Part shown: positions 35,600-44,309 of the stretch, in pieces
How positions within the stretch are numbered: position 1 is the stretch's first letter
How the letters are laid out: every line of letters starts with the position of its first letter
Assembly: GCF_026262505.1 (NCBI RefSeq)
Contig: NC_067206.1
Coordinates: 19,861,319 to 19,925,318 of the forward strand
Direction: 5' to 3'
DNA length: 64,000 nucleotides
DNA from: Trichomonas vaginalis G3
Lineage: Eukaryota > Parabasalia > Trichomonadida > Trichomonadidae
The notes under the pieces: model-generated
What the model saw: the letters and a program-made list of their open reading frames with translations, nothing else
Database searches by the model: none
What the model was told of the DNA's origin: nothing
Position numbers and translations under genes: made by a program

Positions 35600-36883
35600 T
35601 TAATATAATTTTTCAACAATAACCGCATTTTTGTCAACATATCCGAACCTTCCAGAAGTATTTTCGCATGCGTATCCTTTTTCGTCTTCGTATTCAATAA
35701 TCAGAAATTCACCTGGGAAAATTCCAAGTTTTCCATTTTCGTAAGCGAGCTGCTTCAAAGAAAGAGCTATCTTCTTGTTCAGAACCTTAATATTATTTCT
35801 TGGAACATAACCTTCTGGAAATGTCTTATTTGAAGAGGCCAAAACCCAGTTTTCTATTGGAGGCTCATAAAGGTATATTGTTTGGCCCTTGTAGCATGAG
35901 ATTTCGTTTGGAGCGCTTGCAACAAAATTATTCAAAGCTTGTGCAATGAGAATTGGTGGTTCATACAAGCTTCCTGTTTGATATGATGGGATTCCTATGA
36001 TCGGATCGATCTCAGGTTGCTTAAATTTGTATTGTTCGTACGAAACGTTTCCGATTGAAGTTCTTCTGATATCATGTGAAACAATGAATGTAATCAAGTC
36101 AGAAATAGGCATCTTTGGGATATCATCAAACGAGTTTCTCTTAAAAATGGATTCATTGACTTTTGCAATGACAATTGACATTTCGTCGTATAGCCTTGCA
36201 AGTTTGGTTGAAAATTCTAATATAACTTTGCACCTTTCCATATTAATTTGCCTCATTTCTTGTATTGATTCTTTAAATAATTTGACAAATCGTGCGTAAG
36301 CTATATTAAGCTTTTTGGCCAAGTATTTTTGAGACTTAACCGTAGCCATATAAGTTGCAACTTGCCCGTGTACTTTCAAAATATCTTTCTTATGAGACTT
36401 GACTTCTTTGCAAATGCTATTAATAGTTGAATCATTTGATTCCATTTGTCTTCTAATATCTCTCCATGCGTTCTCGGCTTCTTTTATGGTATAAGAAATT
36501 TTGTTCATGGTTGTGGTTGAAGTAATGATTGCACATTTAAACTTAGGAAGAAAATCGTTTTGAATGTGCTCGGCTAATAAAATGGCTTGGCCACACTGTT
36601 CGTTGATCATGTGATTAATTTGGTCAAGTTGCAAAACTTGTTGACCTGGGAAACCAGGGGTTAAGGCTTTTGCTTGTGTAAAAACTTTTCGGTATTTATC
36701 GATTTTCGATTGTAAGACAAGAGAACTCTGTGTTGCGAACCTTTGAAGTAATAAGCAGAAATTTCCGATAATCTGTGGACATTTTTTATGGTATTCAAGG
36801 AGAGCGCGTTCCTGCATGAATGACTTCTCAAATACGTTGACAACTATTTCAAAAACTTGATCTTGTAAGTTAAAGGAAGTCAT
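35600..36883 (-). CDS. BAR-like coiled-coil protein with two C-terminal SH3 domains
   Basis: 427 aa from the ATG at 36883 (MTSFNLQDQVFEIVVNVFEK). Residues 1-250 are long helices with regular charge, of F-BAR/BAR type, for membrane binding. Residues about 305-370 form an SH3 domain (ILIAQALNNFVASAPNEISC, then PEGYVPRNNIKVL), and residues about 380-427 a second one (GEFLIIEYEDEKGYACEN, GRFGYVDKNAVIVE). This layout is known for adaptors linking membrane curvature to actin. An initiator-like TCATA lies 11-15 bp upstream (36894-36898). Confidence 0.75.
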   Translation of the reverse strand: MTSFNLQDQVFEIVVNVFEKSFMQERALLEYHKKCPQIIGNFCLLLQRFATQSSLVLQSKIDKYRKVFTQAKALTPGFPGQQVLQLDQINHMINEQCGQAILLAEHIQNDFLPKFKCAIITSTTTMNKISYTIKEAENAWRDIRRQMESNDSTINSICKEVKSHKKDILKVHGQVATYMATVKSQKYLAKKLNIAYARFVKLFKESIQEMRQINMERCKVILEFSTKLARLYDEMSIVIAKVNESIFKRNSFDDIPKMPISDLITFIVSHDIRRTSIGNVSYEQYKFKQPEIDPIIGIPSYQTGSLYEPPILIAQALNNFVASAPNEISCYKGQTIYLYEPPIENWVLASSNKTFPEGYVPRNNIKVLNKKIALSLKQLAYENGKLGIFPGEFLIIEYEDEKGYACENTSGRFGYVDKNAVIVEKLY

Positions 36884-36893
36884 TTTGAAAGAG

Positions 36894-36898
36894 TATGA
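36894..36898 (-). promoter_or_regulatory. Initiator-like TCATA of the SH3 gene
   Basis: Fits the T. vaginalis initiator TCAYW on the minus strand, at the usual short distance from the ATG at 36883. Confidence 0.5.
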
Positions 36899-37339
36899 AA
36901 TTGAATAAAAATTGACAAAATCTTCAGAAAAATATATTATGTAATTATTAAAAGCTATGAGTATTTTATTATCAAATAAATTCAAAGAGCTGAATTTTTG
37001 AGAACTTCTGAAATTCGATTAACTGGTAACTGCGCTTTTTAACTTGAAAATTAAGATAAAGCTAAATACATGATATCGAATTCAAAACCTTTTTTCTAAC
37101 CGATACAATTGAAATGTAAGCTTTACAAAATTTAATTGAAGTTGCAAAATGATTGATAACCATTCAATATCAGGTAATTTATTGGAATTTCGAAGAATAT
37201 TTGAACCAAAGATTGTGGTATATGCATGTTGGAGGAAGCATCAATGATTATGTTGAGTTTTCGATGATTTCGATGAAAAATCTTCATTACCTTCAAAATT
37301 CGGTGAATCGACTGTTCCTATTAATGGAAAGTAGTTGAT

Positions 37340-37600
37340 ATTTACACTTGTATGTAAGTATATATGCGGCAGCTCCAACAGAGATAAGATATTTAACAAT
37401 TTCAAGATGACATTTTTCTGCTGCCAAAATGAGCCGAGCATGCCAATTTATATCGTCTGTTTCTTTGTTAATACCAACAGTAATAAGTTATTTGACAATT
37501 TCGAAATTTGATACACAAATGAGCGGAGTTTTCCCATCATTTGACTTTGCTTCTTTATAGGCATCAATAGAGATAAGATATACAACAGCCTTTGTAACAA
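37340..37600 (-). pseudogene. Ankyrin-repeat relic
   Basis: Minus-strand reading gives NDGKTPLICVSNFEIVK, then INWHARLILAAEKCHLEIVK and YLISVGA, three degenerate ankyrin repeats broken by stops. No open gene remains. Unrelated to the neighbouring SH3 and cyclin genes. Confidence 0.65.
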
Positions 37601-37878
37601 TTTTCTGATGATAATAATAACAAATTTTGATACATTTCTAAATTTACCAGTTTCTGATGATACTAACTGCATTCCTGTTGGAAAATTACTAAAAATAAAC
37701 CATAAATAGTAATGAATATTCAGAATTCGAGCAAACAATATTAATAAGATATATCATGGTTGATAATCATGATGTTAAAATTAAATGCGCTTTGTATTGG
37801 ATTTACATAAGGGTAGTGAACAGGAAACAAATCGCAATGGTAACTTCTATATCATGAAACAAGCATTTTTATAAAAAA
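37601..37878. other. Intergenic, upstream of cyclin
   Basis: AT-rich; no gene. An ATATCATG stretch and a TTTTTATAAAAAA run lie just before the cyclin start. Confidence 0.4.
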
Positions 37879-38613
37879 ATGGAATCCTGGACGGAAAGTC
37901 AACGACATATTTCATGGTCTTTGCTTTCTTTTGCAAGAATGAGACTAAACTTGCCATTAGAAACCTGTACAGCATCAGCGTTTATGATGGTTCATAAATA
38001 TTTCCTTCAAAATACACAGACTGAACATTCATTATTCATTATATTAGTAACAGCTTTGTTTTCAGCATGCAAAATGAACGAAACAGTGAGATCAATGCAG
38101 CAAGTGTACTCAGAAATACTTAATTGTTGCAGAGATTCAAAACGAAGAATTGGAGAACAAAGACTTATAGATAATCTAGGAAGAACAAAGTTCGAAGAAA
38201 GCAAACTAACTCAGGAAGAAATTGGCGAAATTAATACATGCGAATTAGACTTACTTGAAGCAGATAATTTTAATATGAAAATTGACTTGCCATTTCAGCA
38301 TATTGATAAAAATGTGAGACCATACCTCAAAAAATATAATGCAGAATTACGGCAATCATTAAATAATAAACTTGTGAAAAACATTTGTATGTTTTTATGT
38401 TTCCACAAAACAGCTGCAATGCCAACATTGCTACTTGCAATAGTAGCTACCGAATCTGCGTTTGATGGAATAGAAATGCCACCAGAAACTCAAAATTGGA
38501 TAAATGATAAGAAATCTGATTTTGAAATTAGCCAATACCAGTTAGCAACAGAACTATTAGCTAAACAAGCTGCAATACTCAACCCACAACAGCAGCAAAA
38601 GGCTCCCCAATAA
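37879..38613 (+). CDS. Cyclin-like protein (C/K/T type)
   Basis: 244 aa. Residues 10-110 fit the first cyclin box: SLLSFARMRLNLPLETCTAS, FMMVHKYFL, and ALFSACKMNETVRSMQQVYS, the usual place of the conserved Lys that contacts the CDK. After a loop, CELDLLEADNFNMKIDLPFQ matches the ExxxLxxLxFxLxxxxP pattern that ends the box; a weaker second fold follows. The tail is Gln-rich. Such cyclins usually pair with transcriptional CDKs. Exact subtype not determined. Confidence 0.75.
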   Translation: MESWTESQRHISWSLLSFARMRLNLPLETCTASAFMMVHKYFLQNTQTEHSLFIILVTALFSACKMNETVRSMQQVYSEILNCCRDSKRRIGEQRLIDNLGRTKFEESKLTQEEIGEINTCELDLLEADNFNMKIDLPFQHIDKNVRPYLKKYNAELRQSLNNKLVKNICMFLCFHKTAAMPTLLLAIVATESAFDGIEMPPETQNWINDKKSDFEISQYQLATELLAKQAAILNPQQQQKAPQ

Positions 38614-39117
38614 AATAATTTCCTATTATCTCATATTTTGTATATTGAATAAATGTTTGTTTGTTTTAAATGACTGTTGTTAAATGCACGTTCATAGTTT
38701 AACATAATATTTTATTAATTCCAAACGAATGGTATAATATCTCAAGGAATAAAGGAAAGAAAATGGACAGGATCGTAGTATCATACAGCATACTACTCAA
38801 ATAATCATGCTACGATGATCATTTTTTAAAAATATCTCATATCAAAATGATCATCTTTAATTGAGTTTCACATCAATATGAATTTCTCCATTAAAAGGGG
38901 CTCTATTATGTAAGATCAACCCATGATAGAAAATAGATAATGATGCATATCATTGATAAGATAAATTTGATCATGATTAAACCATCTATGTTTTAGATCA
39001 AATTAGTAAATTTTTCACCAGCAAAATCTATTGCAAGAACAAAGTTCATATGTTTGACTTTTTTCCCAAAGAACCATAAATTTTTGATCACAGACCCTGA
39101 AATTTTATTATTGAGAA
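38614..39117. other. Intergenic, rich in TGATC/GATCA
   Basis: No gene seen. GATCGTAGTATCAT (38771) and ATGCTACGATGATC (38807) form an imperfect inverted repeat of about 50 bp, and ATGATCAT-type words recur to 38980. A TCACA initiator-like site at 39088-39092 lies 26 bp before the next start. Confidence 0.5.
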
Positions 39118-39570
39118 ATGGGATATCTTTTGGACTTTATTGTTAACAATGCAACTTTTACAGATGAATTGCCAATTCCAAAAGATCCCATTTATGCTAT
39201 ATTTCAAGCAGATGGACTCAATGAATCGATTGCAACGAAACCAATTCAACCACAGGAGAAAATAACATGGAACCATCCAGTTCGTGCTGTTTTGAATTTA
39301 GAATCTCTATCTCAAGCGCATATGTACGCTCAATTATGCACACTTCAAGAAAATCCACCAAATAAACCAAGTCCTTATCCAATCGGCTACGCCAGAATCA
39401 AATTGAAATCATTCCCTGTTGGAACTCCAGCAACATTCTCATTTCCATTACTAAATCCATCAAATACTGCAATTACAATTGCAACAATGTCAATGACTGC
39501 AAATATAACAGCTATGATTCCAGTAGTTGATACATCATCATTTGCTATGGGAATTCCAATTAATAGATAG
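39118..39570 (+). CDS. 150-aa C2-like protein
   Basis: Strand-rich, starts MGYLLDFIVNNATFTDELPI. The run AHMYAQLCTLQENPP, then YPIGYARIKLKSFPVGT and FSFPLLN looks like the later strands of a C2-type beta sandwich. No calcium-binding acidic loops are clear. Function unknown; membrane or protein binding is possible. Confidence 0.5.
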   Translation: MGYLLDFIVNNATFTDELPIPKDPIYAIFQADGLNESIATKPIQPQEKITWNHPVRAVLNLESLSQAHMYAQLCTLQENPPNKPSPYPIGYARIKLKSFPVGTPATFSFPLLNPSNTAITIATMSMTANITAMIPVVDTSSFAMGIPINR

Positions 39571-39849
39571 ATTATTAGCTTTCATTTTTTTGAAATTTCA
39601 GAAATATATGAAATTTCATTTTCATTTTGATTCCCCAATAAGAGACGTACGAACAAGAATAAGGCAAACGCTTCATTGTTTTACAAATAGATATTTCCAT
39701 TTGAAGATGACCGAATTTTTGTTCTCCAAAAATTACGAATTTGTTATGTGTTTATTCATGACTTCTTCAGACTTTCTGAAATGTCCTTTTTTAATCCCGA
39801 TTTCCTTTTAATTTAGAATTGAATTCGAAATGATCGTAAAAGTGCCAAA

Positions 39850-40308
39850 ATGACGTTTATTGATAAGTTTGATGCTCCTTTCGGAGAGCTTCGAATTGTG
39901 AGCCGTGATAATTGCATTACTAACATCGATATTAAAAAGGCCGAAGTATCAACAGGAGATCCACCTCTTTGCGTTCGAGAGTGCAAATTACAGTTAGAAA
40001 AATATTTTAAGGGCGAATTAAAGGAATTTACGTTTAAAATATCTCCAGAAGGAACAGATTTTCAGAAAAGAGTTTGGTCTGGTCTCCAAGCCATTCCTTG
40101 GGGAAAAACAGAAACATATTCTGAGCTTGCTCAAAATATTGGATGCCCTCAAGGATACAGAGCTGCTGCTAATGCATGCGGTAAGAATCCAATACTAATT
40201 GTCATACCATGCCATCGCTGTTTAGCAAAAGATGGACTTGGTGGATTTTCTTGCGGAATTGAGAAAAAGAAATATCTTTTAGCACTAGAATCGAGTAACA
40301 AAAAATAA
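39850..40308 (+). CDS. Methylated-DNA-protein-cysteine methyltransferase (MGMT/Ogt)
   Basis: 152 aa. The active-site motif is seen as ILIVIPCHRCLAKDGLGGFS (PCHR, about residues 115-118), preceded by the DNA-binding helix-turn-helix (TETYSELAQNIGCPQGYRAA, with the arginine finger in GYRA). It removes methyl groups from O6-methylguanine in a single, suicidal transfer. Size and both motifs are typical of the Ogt family; the short N-terminal domain (about 1-70) is also present. Confidence 0.93.
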   Translation: MTFIDKFDAPFGELRIVSRDNCITNIDIKKAEVSTGDPPLCVRECKLQLEKYFKGELKEFTFKISPEGTDFQKRVWSGLQAIPWGKTETYSELAQNIGCPQGYRAAANACGKNPILIVIPCHRCLAKDGLGGFSCGIEKKKYLLALESSNKK

Positions 40309-40759
40309 ATTGTTTTGTTTTAAATACTTATTTAAAAAAAAACTTGAAACAAAGTATTTTTATTTTAGATCTTGAAAATTTAGTGTTGTTGTTATGATGT
40401 TCTTCGTCATAGCTTGATCCTGGGAATACAGATTCCCAGGAGATATTGACTTCCCTCCGACATATGACGCAAGTTGTGATGCTTCGTAATACAAATATTA
40501 TTTTTGACATGAGGCGACCAATGTGATTATTGAATAGACTTTTACCGTCACTCTCAGCAAAGTCTAAAACAGCGATGTATACATAATTATAATTGTTCCA
40601 TTTTAGAATCGCAATTGAATTTTAGTTTGACTGGTATGATGTGCATGATCAAATGTATTTTGACTTTATGAGATAAAATTTGAAATTTGAAAATGCGATA
40701 TCTGATTCAAATATTCATTTGAACACATTTAAAATTCAATAGCAAACTAAAGTAATATA
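40309..40759. other. Intergenic, no gene seen
   Basis: AT-rich. A short palindrome CCTGGGAATACAGATTCCCAGG occurs at about 40420-40441. Nothing else recognised. Confidence 0.5.
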
Positions 40760-40856
40760 CAGAATGGCACAATGTTCCGAAATCAAGTTCTGATTGCGGA
40801 ACTTCGACCGACAAGAGTGTCATATGTACTCTTATTGGTCATAATATGCCATTCTG
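40760..40856. repeat. 97-bp three-way-junction element
   Basis: Outer stem CAGAATGGCA (40760-40769) with TGCCATTCTG (40847-40856). Inner hairpin 1: TTCCGAAATCA with TGATTGCGGAA around the loop AGTTC. Inner hairpin 2: GACCGACAAGAGT with ACTCTTATTGGTC. Together they give a three-way junction of near-tRNA size. Candidate structured RNA or miniature foldback element; no flanking duplication is evident. Confidence 0.65.
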
Positions 40857-41079
40857 AGAGACATTGTCACTGCATAAAAATGCCTTACTTATAGCTATAC
40901 TTGACTTTTAAAATTTAATTTTACATTTTTATCAATCTTTTGGCTTGGGGAAAGTACTCCTTGATAAAATGAAAGGGTATCACTCTCTAATTTGGGGAAA
41001 TTTATCAAGGAGGCTTTTATTTTATGAAATAACAAAAAATTTTAGACTTTAAATAGTTAAATAAATCAAAATACAAATT
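40857..41079. other. Intergenic with imperfect inverted repeat
   Basis: CTCCTTGATAAA (about 40959) and TTTATCAAGGAG (about 41001) form an inverted pair around an AT-rich loop near the 3' end of the BAR-like gene; possibly part of its transcript end. No gene. Confidence 0.45.
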
Positions 41080-41742
41080 TTACTGACCAGCTTGGGTGTA
41101 AATATCAGATGATTCTTTGAGTCTATTAATAATTGTATTTGTATCATCATCAAGCTGTATTTCATCAACTTTATCGATAAATTTGGCCCATGCCTCAAGG
41201 CTTCTTGCATAAAGTTCCATCTGGGCGTGAGCATAAGAAGAAAGAATTGTGATTAAATCACGATGAAGCTGATTTGCATATATAGCTGCTGCTTGAATAG
41301 CTTGTGTATTTGCTGTTTGGCAATTTGTTGTTGCAGAAGTTATTTGTGCTGCTGTTTTGGATGCTTGAGCTTTTGTTTGATTGTATTGACGTATTGCTTG
41401 TTCGCGCTTTTTGAGTAATTCCATACAAGTTTTAGCTAGCTCTAATGAAGACGTAAAAGCCATTGAAGCAAGTTGATGATCCCTCGAATACATCACTTTC
41501 CTTGCATATTCAACTTGAGATAAAGATGCAATGAATAGATTTAGTACTTCTTTGGCTTTTTCAAATTGAGGTTTGGAAATCTCGAAGAAATTATCTGTTA
41601 ATTGTTCATTCAAAACACCAACTGATCTTTCCTTTTCAGCAATAACTGTAATTTCTTCTTTAACATATGCAGCAAATTTATTCATAACATCTATTGAGCT
41701 ATAAATAAGCTGCCCACCAGGTTCCATCCATTTCGCGCACAT
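41080..41742 (-). CDS. BAR-like (sorting-nexin C-terminal type) protein
   Basis: 220 aa, almost entirely helical. Three long helices: IDVMNKFAAYVKEEITVIAE, LELAKTCMELLKKREQAIRQ with an Ala/Gln/Thr-rich part, and a final HAQMELYARSLEAWAKFIDK, the pattern that ends Vps5-type BAR domains. No PX domain in front, so this is a BAR-only protein that would dimerise on curved membranes. Related in style, not in sequence, to the SH3 protein at 35600. Confidence 0.65.
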   Translation of the reverse strand: MCAKWMEPGGQLIYSSIDVMNKFAAYVKEEITVIAEKERSVGVLNEQLTDNFFEISKPQFEKAKEVLNLFIASLSQVEYARKVMYSRDHQLASMAFTSSLELAKTCMELLKKREQAIRQYNQTKAQASKTAAQITSATTNCQTANTQAIQAAAIYANQLHRDLITILSSYAHAQMELYARSLEAWAKFIDKVDEIQLDDDTNTIINRLKESSDIYTQAGQ

Positions 41743-42197
41743 TTTAAACGTTCACTTTTTCAATTTATCATTCATATCTTACGTATAGAACCGTTGTCCA
41801 TTATTATGAAAAACTTCTCGTATAACATGTGGTCAATTAGTTAAAATCAAATGTTTTGAAATATCTTTGAGTGCCTTCGGGTAAGGATTCCAAGGTAGCT
41901 TTTGAATCTGATATATTATCTAAACCATTAATGATATGGTTTATATAAGCATGATTTATATGATTTAAATGATTCTGTTCTGACATTTGATATCTTTGTA
42001 TCAATCACGTTAACTAACCCTTTCCATTCAACAATTTAACAGGTTGAATTTATATGGGAGACCAATAGCTTTTCTTCAATATTGTCAAAATTAGGAGTTG
42101 GACTTCCAAATTTGTCAGCATATACTTATTTGAGATCATGTATCTGATCCTTATTATATTTCATTAATATTTTTGATGGTTGGGAAAATGTGACACA
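41743..42197. other. Intergenic upstream of the peptidase gene
   Basis: AT-rich with a repetitive ATGATTTATATGATTTAAATG stretch near 41950. No gene seen. Confidence 0.45.
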
Positions 42198-42486
42198 ATG
42201 TTGTATTTACTTACAGCATTCAGCAGGAGTATTGGAATTGAATACCATGAAGAAAAAGCTTTTCTCTCGTGGATGAGGAAATATAAGCAGATATATATAG
42301 GAGACGAATATTTTTTCAAATTAGGAATTTATTTGACTAACAAAAGATTTATTCAAGAGCATAATAGAGGTGAATATAGCTATAAACTAGGAGAAAACCA
42401 GTTTGCTGCCCTTTCTCCTTCAGAATATCAAACATTATTATCATCTGAAACAAAAGTTGAGAAAAAGACTAAAGGAAGGTCAGGTG
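42198..42486 (+). pseudogene. C1 cysteine peptidase gene, 5' part, interrupted by Polinton B
   Basis: From the ATG at 42198 (MLYLLTAFSRSIGIEYHEEK) the protein has a short hydrophobic signal and then the I29 inhibitor prodomain: KAFLSWMRKYKQIYIGDEYF, FIQEHNRGEYSYKLGENQFA, LSPSEYQTLL. This is the start of a cathepsin-L-like secreted peptidase, a large family in T. vaginalis. After residue ~96 the reading enters the Polinton terminus at 42487, so the mature enzyme is not encoded here. An in-frame TTG at 42180 is not taken as the start. Confidence 0.85.
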
Positions 42487-42732
42487 AGTGGGGCTTCCAG
42501 GCGCGTTGCGCCCTCTAGCCCATAAGAAATTTTTCCCAAGACCCAAGAGGAGGACCGAACCCCAGCCGACCAGCCGGTGACAAAACCAAAACCGTTGTTA
42601 TTTACATCATATTAATGGTGTCACTTTTTAAATGTCACTTTTTGTGTCGCTTTTCACAAATTATATATGTTTTCATGTTTTGTCACTTTTCTGTCACTTT
42701 TCGGGTAAAAACATTTTTATTATTATATATAA
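42487..42732. repeat. Left terminal region of Polinton B with TGTCACTTTT iterons
   Basis: The terminal hairpin unit (GGGC, GGCGC/GCGCC, GCCC) is at 42491-42521. Five copies of TGTCACTTTT or TGTCGCTTTT follow at 42619, 42633, 42645, 42681 and 42692. The reverse form occurs three times at 52189-52246 beside the other edge of this element. They may be binding sites for a replication or transposition protein, or promoter parts. Confidence 0.65.
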
Positions 42733-43551
42733 ATGAATTTTACAAAACCGCTGTTACCGTTCTTTGGAAATAAGAGTAGATGTAAAGATATTATATTGAG
42801 AGAACTTAAGAAACTACCGAATGGTCTAACATTTGTAGATTTGTTCGGTGGAAGTTTCTATATATCCCATTTATGTCATACAATATTTCCTGACTCAAAG
42901 ATTATATGCAATGACTTCGACAACTATATGGACCGTCTCAAACATATACCAGACACAAACAATATATTGAAAGAGTTAAAAGAAAAGATACCTATAGGTA
43001 AGATGGAACGTATACCATTAGATAAGAAAAATATTGTGAGAGAGGTTTTGAAAAAAGCAGAATATATAGACTGGGATAGTATATCTGCTAGACTATTATA
43101 TAGTGGTTCTATAAGAGTTCATGACATTGAAACACTTATGTCAAAAGTTTTATATCTTAACTATACAAATGTTTTCAAAGAGGACATAGAAAAATATATT
43201 GAGGGTATAGAGTTTGTGAGATGTCATTGGACAGAGTTGTATGAAAAATATAAAGACAAGGAAAATGTTTTCTTTATAGTGGACCCGCCGTTCTATAACA
43301 CATGGGATTTTCAATACCAAGTAGACTGGACTTTGAGAGACTCTTTAGAAACTTTAGACGTTATACATAACCATCCATGCTTTTACTTTACATCCGATAA
43401 AAGTGGTTTGGAAACCGTTATGAGATGGTTAGAGGACATACATGACTATGAGTTTATATATGACAAGATAGAATATGAGAGAGGTCCTATAAACTGGAGA
43501 AAGTGTCACAATAAAGAAATTTTATTAGTAAGTAAATGTGGTTTGAAATAG
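42733..43551 (+). CDS. D12-class N6-adenine DNA methyltransferase (Dam-like)
   Basis: 272 aa. SAM-binding motifs: PLLPFFGNKSR (residues 6-16), FVDLFGGS (35-42) and ICNDFDN (58-64); catalytic motif VDPPFYNTW at 183-191, a DPPY variant. Such enzymes methylate adenine in DNA. T. vaginalis is known to have N6-methyladenine in its genome, and methyltransferase genes of this class have been linked with mobile elements there; this one lies inside a Polinton, next to its left end. It may mark element DNA or alter host chromatin; this is inference. The frame is whole. Confidence 0.9.
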   Translation: MNFTKPLLPFFGNKSRCKDIILRELKKLPNGLTFVDLFGGSFYISHLCHTIFPDSKIICNDFDNYMDRLKHIPDTNNILKELKEKIPIGKMERIPLDKKNIVREVLKKAEYIDWDSISARLLYSGSIRVHDIETLMSKVLYLNYTNVFKEDIEKYIEGIEFVRCHWTELYEKYKDKENVFFIVDPPFYNTWDFQYQVDWTLRDSLETLDVIHNHPCFYFTSDKSGLETVMRWLEDIHDYEFIYDKIEYERGPINWRKCHNKEILLVSKCGLK

Positions 43552-43667
43552 GACTACTTGTTTTAGTTTTTTTCCATTGTGTCATTTATTTATTTGACGT
43601 GGCAGAAAAGTACAGAGAATATGAAGATGAACCAATGCCTGCAAATGTTCAGCATATGTACTCGTAA
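43536..43667 (+). CDS. 43-aa single-pass membrane peptide overlapping the methyltransferase end
   Basis: Starts at an ATG 16 bp inside the end of the methyltransferase gene, in another frame: MWFEIGLLVLVFFHCVIYLF then a charged tail AEKYREYEDEPMPANVQHMY. One clear membrane helix (residues 4-20) and a short acidic cytosol-like tail. The coupled overlap suggests a real small gene. No family recognised. Confidence 0.55.
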   Translation: MWFEIGLLVLVFFHCVIYLFDVAEKYREYEDEPMPANVQHMYS

Positions 43668-43690
43668 GAGATATTTTTATCTAATATTAA

Positions 43691-44053
43691 ATGGACGCAC
43701 AGAACTTAGCGAATGCACAGCAACCTGGACAACCAAACCCAGAGAATATTCCAAATGAAGTTAGAATACAAACTGCAATGGCAAACTATGGTCAAGTGCC
43801 AACAGATGTACAAATGCAAACTGCCATGTCAAATGACGCTGCGTTAGGTTTGCCACCATGGTATGCAAATATGAGATGGAAAGAGTTTTATACAAACCCT
43901 GAAGTGGGATATAAACAACTTTATGCAGATGACGCGAACACAGGAGTTGACCCAGAATATGTTTTCTACCAGAGGAGAAACAGAATGTATGAGCTCCAGT
44001 TAAAGAATGCTATGGAACTCAACAGGAAACGTAAGAGACTAGGCGGACATTAG
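43691..44053 (+). CDS. 120-aa Polinton protein, unknown
   Basis: Starts MDAQNLANAQQPGQPNPENI; Pro/Asn/Gln-rich for 50 residues with two similar segments (VRIQTAMANYGQVP, VQMQTAMSNDAALG), then an aromatic part (PPWYANMRWKEFYTNPEVGY) and a basic end (ELNRKRKRLGGH). The leader TATTTTTATCTAATATTAAA precedes the ATG. No family recognised; a virion protein is plausible. Confidence 0.6.
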   Translation: MDAQNLANAQQPGQPNPENIPNEVRIQTAMANYGQVPTDVQMQTAMSNDAALGLPPWYANMRWKEFYTNPEVGYKQLYADDANTGVDPEYVFYQRRNRMYELQLKNAMELNRKRKRLGGH

Positions 44054-44071
44054 ATTTTTACATATAGTAAA

Positions 44072-44305
44072 ATGGTTTTCTTCAGTAAGATAGGAAACTT
44101 CTTTCGAAATGTTGGAAGAGGTATATGGAATGGAATAAAATCTGTCGGAAGAGGAGTATGGAATGGTGTCAAAAATATTGGTAAAAGAGTAGGTCAGTTT
44201 GTTGGTATTATACCTAAAGACCCTGAACCAGAAGAACAAGCTCCTGTAATACAACAGCCTGAACCTGCACCACAGTCAAGTTGGCAACCACAACCGGTAT
44301 ATTAA
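44072..44305 (+). CDS. 77-aa amphipathic Polinton protein
   Basis: Starts MVFFSKIGNFFRNVGRGIWN and continues with two near-identical 11-residue units, GRGIWNGIKSV and GRGVWNGVKNI. This is a strongly amphipathic, basic, glycine-containing helix like membrane-lytic peptides. The second half is Pro/Gln/Glu-rich (PEPEEQAPVIQQPEPAPQSS). A virion-associated membrane-active role, as in adenoviral pVI, is a plausible inference. It resembles in style the protein at 599. Confidence 0.6.
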   Translation: MVFFSKIGNFFRNVGRGIWNGIKSVGRGVWNGVKNIGKRVGQFVGIIPKDPEPEEQAPVIQQPEPAPQSSWQPQPVY

Positions 44306-44309
44306 AAAG

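Noticed and set aside
35189-35697. Hydrophobic minus-strand frames beside the SH3 gene
   Set aside because: AT-rich noise partly overlapping the 109-aa gene and the SH3 gene end; no start context.
39527-39811. 94-aa frame after the C2-like gene
   Set aside because: Overlaps the end of the C2-like gene in another frame and has no recognisable features.
40328-40510. 60-aa minus-strand frame
   Set aside because: Low-complexity AT-rich reading next to the MGMT gene end.
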